From contig NZ_CP034930.1 of assembly GCF_004014855.1 (NCBI RefSeq), positions 1,364,001 to 1,428,000 on the forward strand: a stretch of 64,000 bases of DNA. Direction: 5' to 3'. A program made the translations under genes and the position numbers. Of this stretch, positions 62,063 through 64,000 are shown one piece after another. The stretch is from Apibacter raozihei (GTDB taxonomy: Bacteria; Bacteroidota; Bacteroidia; Flavobacteriales; Weeksellaceae). Each line of letters begins with the position of its first letter. Positions within the stretch are counted from its first letter, which is position 1. Below the pieces are notes generated by a model that was not told the DNA's origin, searched no databases, and saw only the letters and a program-made list of their open reading frames with translations.

Positions 62063-64000
62063 TTATGAAATTTTCTTTACACAAAGTCTGAAAATAAATA
62101 TAACCCCACTGAATATACCCACAGCAAATATAGTATCACCCACTGAGCGTAACCATTTTAAAAGAATCATTTCCGGTTTTTGCATCAATTCTGAAGAGCG
62201 GGCATACCACATCCCTTTATCAATACTTTCTATAGCTTGCCAAATCCCTATAGGAAGCAAACTCAATATTCCCATTAGTAATAATCCTATATTCAGACTC
62301 CAAAAACATAACTTAAGAAGTGTATCGTTCCATTTAACATTTCTATACATACTTCTTAATACAAATAATATAAATCCTATGCCCAACATGCCATAAACTC
62401 CGAATAATGCAGTATGAGCATGTAAAGCCGTTGTGTTTAAGCCTTGTAAGTAATATAATGCTATTGGAGGATTAATCAAAAAACCAAAAACACCGGCTCC
62501 TAAAAAATTCCAGAAAGCTACGGAAACCATAAAATAAATAGGCCATTTATAATCTTTCATCCATTCATTTACCTGTGAGGCTTTATAATTTTCAAAGGCC
62601 TCAAATCCTATTAAAGTCAGTGGCACCACTTCTAAAGCACTAAAGCATGCACCTAGAGCCATTACCGCTGGTGTTGTTCCGGTGAAATATAAATGATGGA
62701 ATGTTCCTATAATTCCGCCGGAGAGAAAGATGATGGTAGAAAACAGTACATTAATGGTGGCTGTTTTTTCTTTTAAAAGTCCCATCCGAACAAATAAAAA
62801 GGCAATAACAACGGTGGCAAAGACTTCAAAAAATCCTTCAACCCATAAGTGAACAACCCACCACCTCCAGTATTCAGAAATACTCAAATGTGTGTGCTGT
62901 CCCCACATCAGTCCTGCAGCATAAAACAGTGCAATTGAAATGCATGATATTAGAAATAAAAGTAGCAGGCTTCTTTTTTTTGGATTTTCTTTAAGTACAG
63001 GTATGATAGGACGAGTCATAAGTATCAGCCAAATAAGTAATCCGATAAATAGAAATAATTGCCAGAATCTACCTAAGTCAACATATTCAAATCCTTGATG
63101 TCCCAGCCAAAAGTTAGTGTTTGGATTTAATTTTTGCATAATGGCCAGCCATTGTCCAGTCATTGAGCCAAATACTATGATAAGTAAGGCGTAGAAAAGA
63201 AAATCTACTCCCAGACTTTGAAATTTCGGATCTTTACCTGATAGAGCCGGTGCCATATACAAACCTGTTGCCAGCCATGCAGTAGCTATCCAAAAAATAG
63301 CCAATTGTGTATGCCAGGTACGTGTAACAGAGTAAGGGAGAATTTTGTTTAAAGGAATGCCGTATAATCCTGATCCTTCTACACCGTAATGCGCTGTTAT
63401 AATTCCGAGCATTACCTGTAATATCATAAGAAGTCCTACAACAACTACATATTTTTTTATGCGCTTCATAGATGGAGTTGTTTTTTCTTGAATTAAAGGA
63501 TCATTAAGTAACGAAATAAAACTATCCTCTTTGGATTGAGCATGGTAAAAAGCTAAAATACCAATGCACAAAATTAATAATATGATACTTACTCCAGACC
63601 AGATTAAAATATCTGCAGTGGCATTATTACCAACTAATTCATCGTAAGGCCAATTATGAGTATATGATATATCGGTGCCAGGTCTCTCCGTAACAGTGGC
63701 CCAGGTGGCCCAAAAAAAGAAAGCATTCATTTGTCTCATTTTTTCCGGATCTTTAATAGTGTTTTCCGGAATAGCATAATGGTCCCTAAGCTGAGAATAT
63801 TCAGGATTATCCATAAATAATCCCTGATAATAGTCACATAAATTTTTTATTGCTCTTGCCCTGTTATCTGAAACAATGATATTTCCGTTTTCCTTGCTAT
63901 ACGTATTAGCCCGTAATTCTTTTTGAAGTCTGTTTTTTAATAGACTTTTTTTGTCAGAATCTAGTTTATCATAGGGAATAAAATATATTTTTTCCGAATA
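62063..64000 (-). CDS. norB: Quinol-dependent nitric oxide reductase (qNOR), 5' end outside window
   Basis: The frame remains open to the right edge, so the N-terminus is missing; 645 residues are visible. An ATG at 63814 lies within the N-terminal extracytoplasmic domain and is not the start. The visible part begins in that domain (LRDHYAIPEN, then NAFFFWATWAT and the YTHNWPYDELVGN motif) and continues into 12-13 membrane helices with haem-ligand histidines in TRTWHTQLAIFWIAT, WWVVHLWVEGFFEVFA, and HHLYFTG, and the late HAHTALFGVYGMLG. It reduces NO to N2O using quinol. Absence of a separate NorC gene downstream is consistent with the single-subunit type. Confidence 0.95.
   Translation of the reverse strand, partial: YSEKIYFIPYDKLDSDKKSLLKNRLQKELRANTYSKENGNIIVSDNRARAIKNLCDYYQGLFMDNPEYSQLRDHYAIPENTIKDPEKMRQMNAFFFWATWATVTERPGTDISYTHNWPYDELVGNNATADILIWSGVSIILLILCIGILAFYHAQSKEDSFISLLNDPLIQEKTTPSMKRIKKYVVVVGLLMILQVMLGIITAHYGVEGSGLYGIPLNKILPYSVTRTWHTQLAIFWIATAWLATGLYMAPALSGKDPKFQSLGVDFLFYALLIIVFGSMTGQWLAIMQKLNPNTNFWLGHQGFEYVDLGRFWQLFLFIGLLIWLILMTRPIIPVLKENPKKRSLLLLFLISCISIALFYAAGLMWGQHTHLSISEYWRWWVVHLWVEGFFEVFATVVIAFLFVRMGLLKEKTATINVLFSTIIFLSGGIIGTFHHLYFTGTTPAVMALGACFSALEVVPLTLIGFEAFENYKASQVNEWMKDYKWPIYFMVSVAFWNFLGAGVFGFLINPPIALYYLQGLNTTALHAHTALFGVYGMLGIGFILFVLRSMYRNVKWNDTLLKLCFWSLNIGLLLMGILSLLPIGIWQAIESIDKGMWYARSSELMQKPEMILLKWLRSVGDTIFAVGIFSGVIFIFRLCVKKIS

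Noticed and set aside
63812-63814. ATG as start of the nitric oxide reductase
   Set aside because: The frame is open to the right edge and the upstream residues fit the N-terminal qNOR domain.

Overview
This is a 64 kb, AT-rich chromosomal window (roughly 30% G+C by eye). It very probably comes from a member of Bacteroidota class Flavobacteriia. The evidence is type IX secretion C-terminal signals on secreted proteins, a SusC-like TonB receptor with a carboxypeptidase-type N-terminal domain, LytTR/LytS signalling, a fused E1 alpha/beta dehydrogenase, the DUF58-MoxR-DUF4350-DUF4129-SpoIIM-RDD block, and promoters of the TTTG / TAnnTTTG type. I found no tRNA, rRNA, insertion sequence, prophage or CRISPR array. 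Both window edges cut genes: a RecB/AddA-like helicase-nuclease on the left and a quinol nitric oxide reductase on the right.

Layout. 0-4.7 kb: RecB-like nuclease, DUF2809 protein, lipoprotein, YraN, TrmN6. 4.6-10 kb: NtrY-like kinase, an ABC ATPase/membrane protein pair and an orphan gene. 10.2-17.2 kb: the MoxR/DUF58 block with a divergent RDD gene. 17.3-22.8 kb: Gfo/Idh/MocA oxidoreductase, CD225 protein, lipoprotein, dihydrofolate reductase, M1 aminopeptidase, DUF721 protein. 22.9-32.3 kb: a large T9SS cargo protein, a LytTR regulator, a LytS kinase, a second LytS-like protein that has lost its catalytic residues, and a TonB receptor. This block lies between the DUF721 gene and recF. 32.5-41.5 kb: recF, branched-chain 2-oxoacid dehydrogenase E1, PEP carboxylase, HAD phosphatase, ecotin and a YdhR-like protein. 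41.7-49.2 kb: a CzcCBA-type cation efflux operon followed by its two-component system. 49.4-51.2 kb: a secreted M43 metalloprotease.

51.3-59.8 kb is the most interesting region: a tightly packed minus-strand operon of about 12 genes headed by the RNA ligase gene rtcB. It carries prfH (release-factor homologue for stalled ribosomes), a four-cysteine-pair zinc-ribbon protein, a Vat/CatB-type antibiotic O-acetyltransferase, a calcineurin-like phosphoesterase, a HAD phosphatase, a ParB-like protein and a TPR protein. It also carries a protein containing a stand-alone copy of EF-Tu domain 3 with no GTPase domain. The parts suggest an RNA-repair and ribosome-rescue unit.

The leader upstream of rtcB looks like a transcription attenuator or riboswitch. 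It has a consensus promoter, a three-way-junction fold, and a terminator whose 5' arm can alternatively pair with the closing strand of that fold. A 9-10 nt motif from this leader recurs in the same orientation and at nearly the same distance upstream of the ecotin gene. The window ends with an M48 protease and the qNOR gene.
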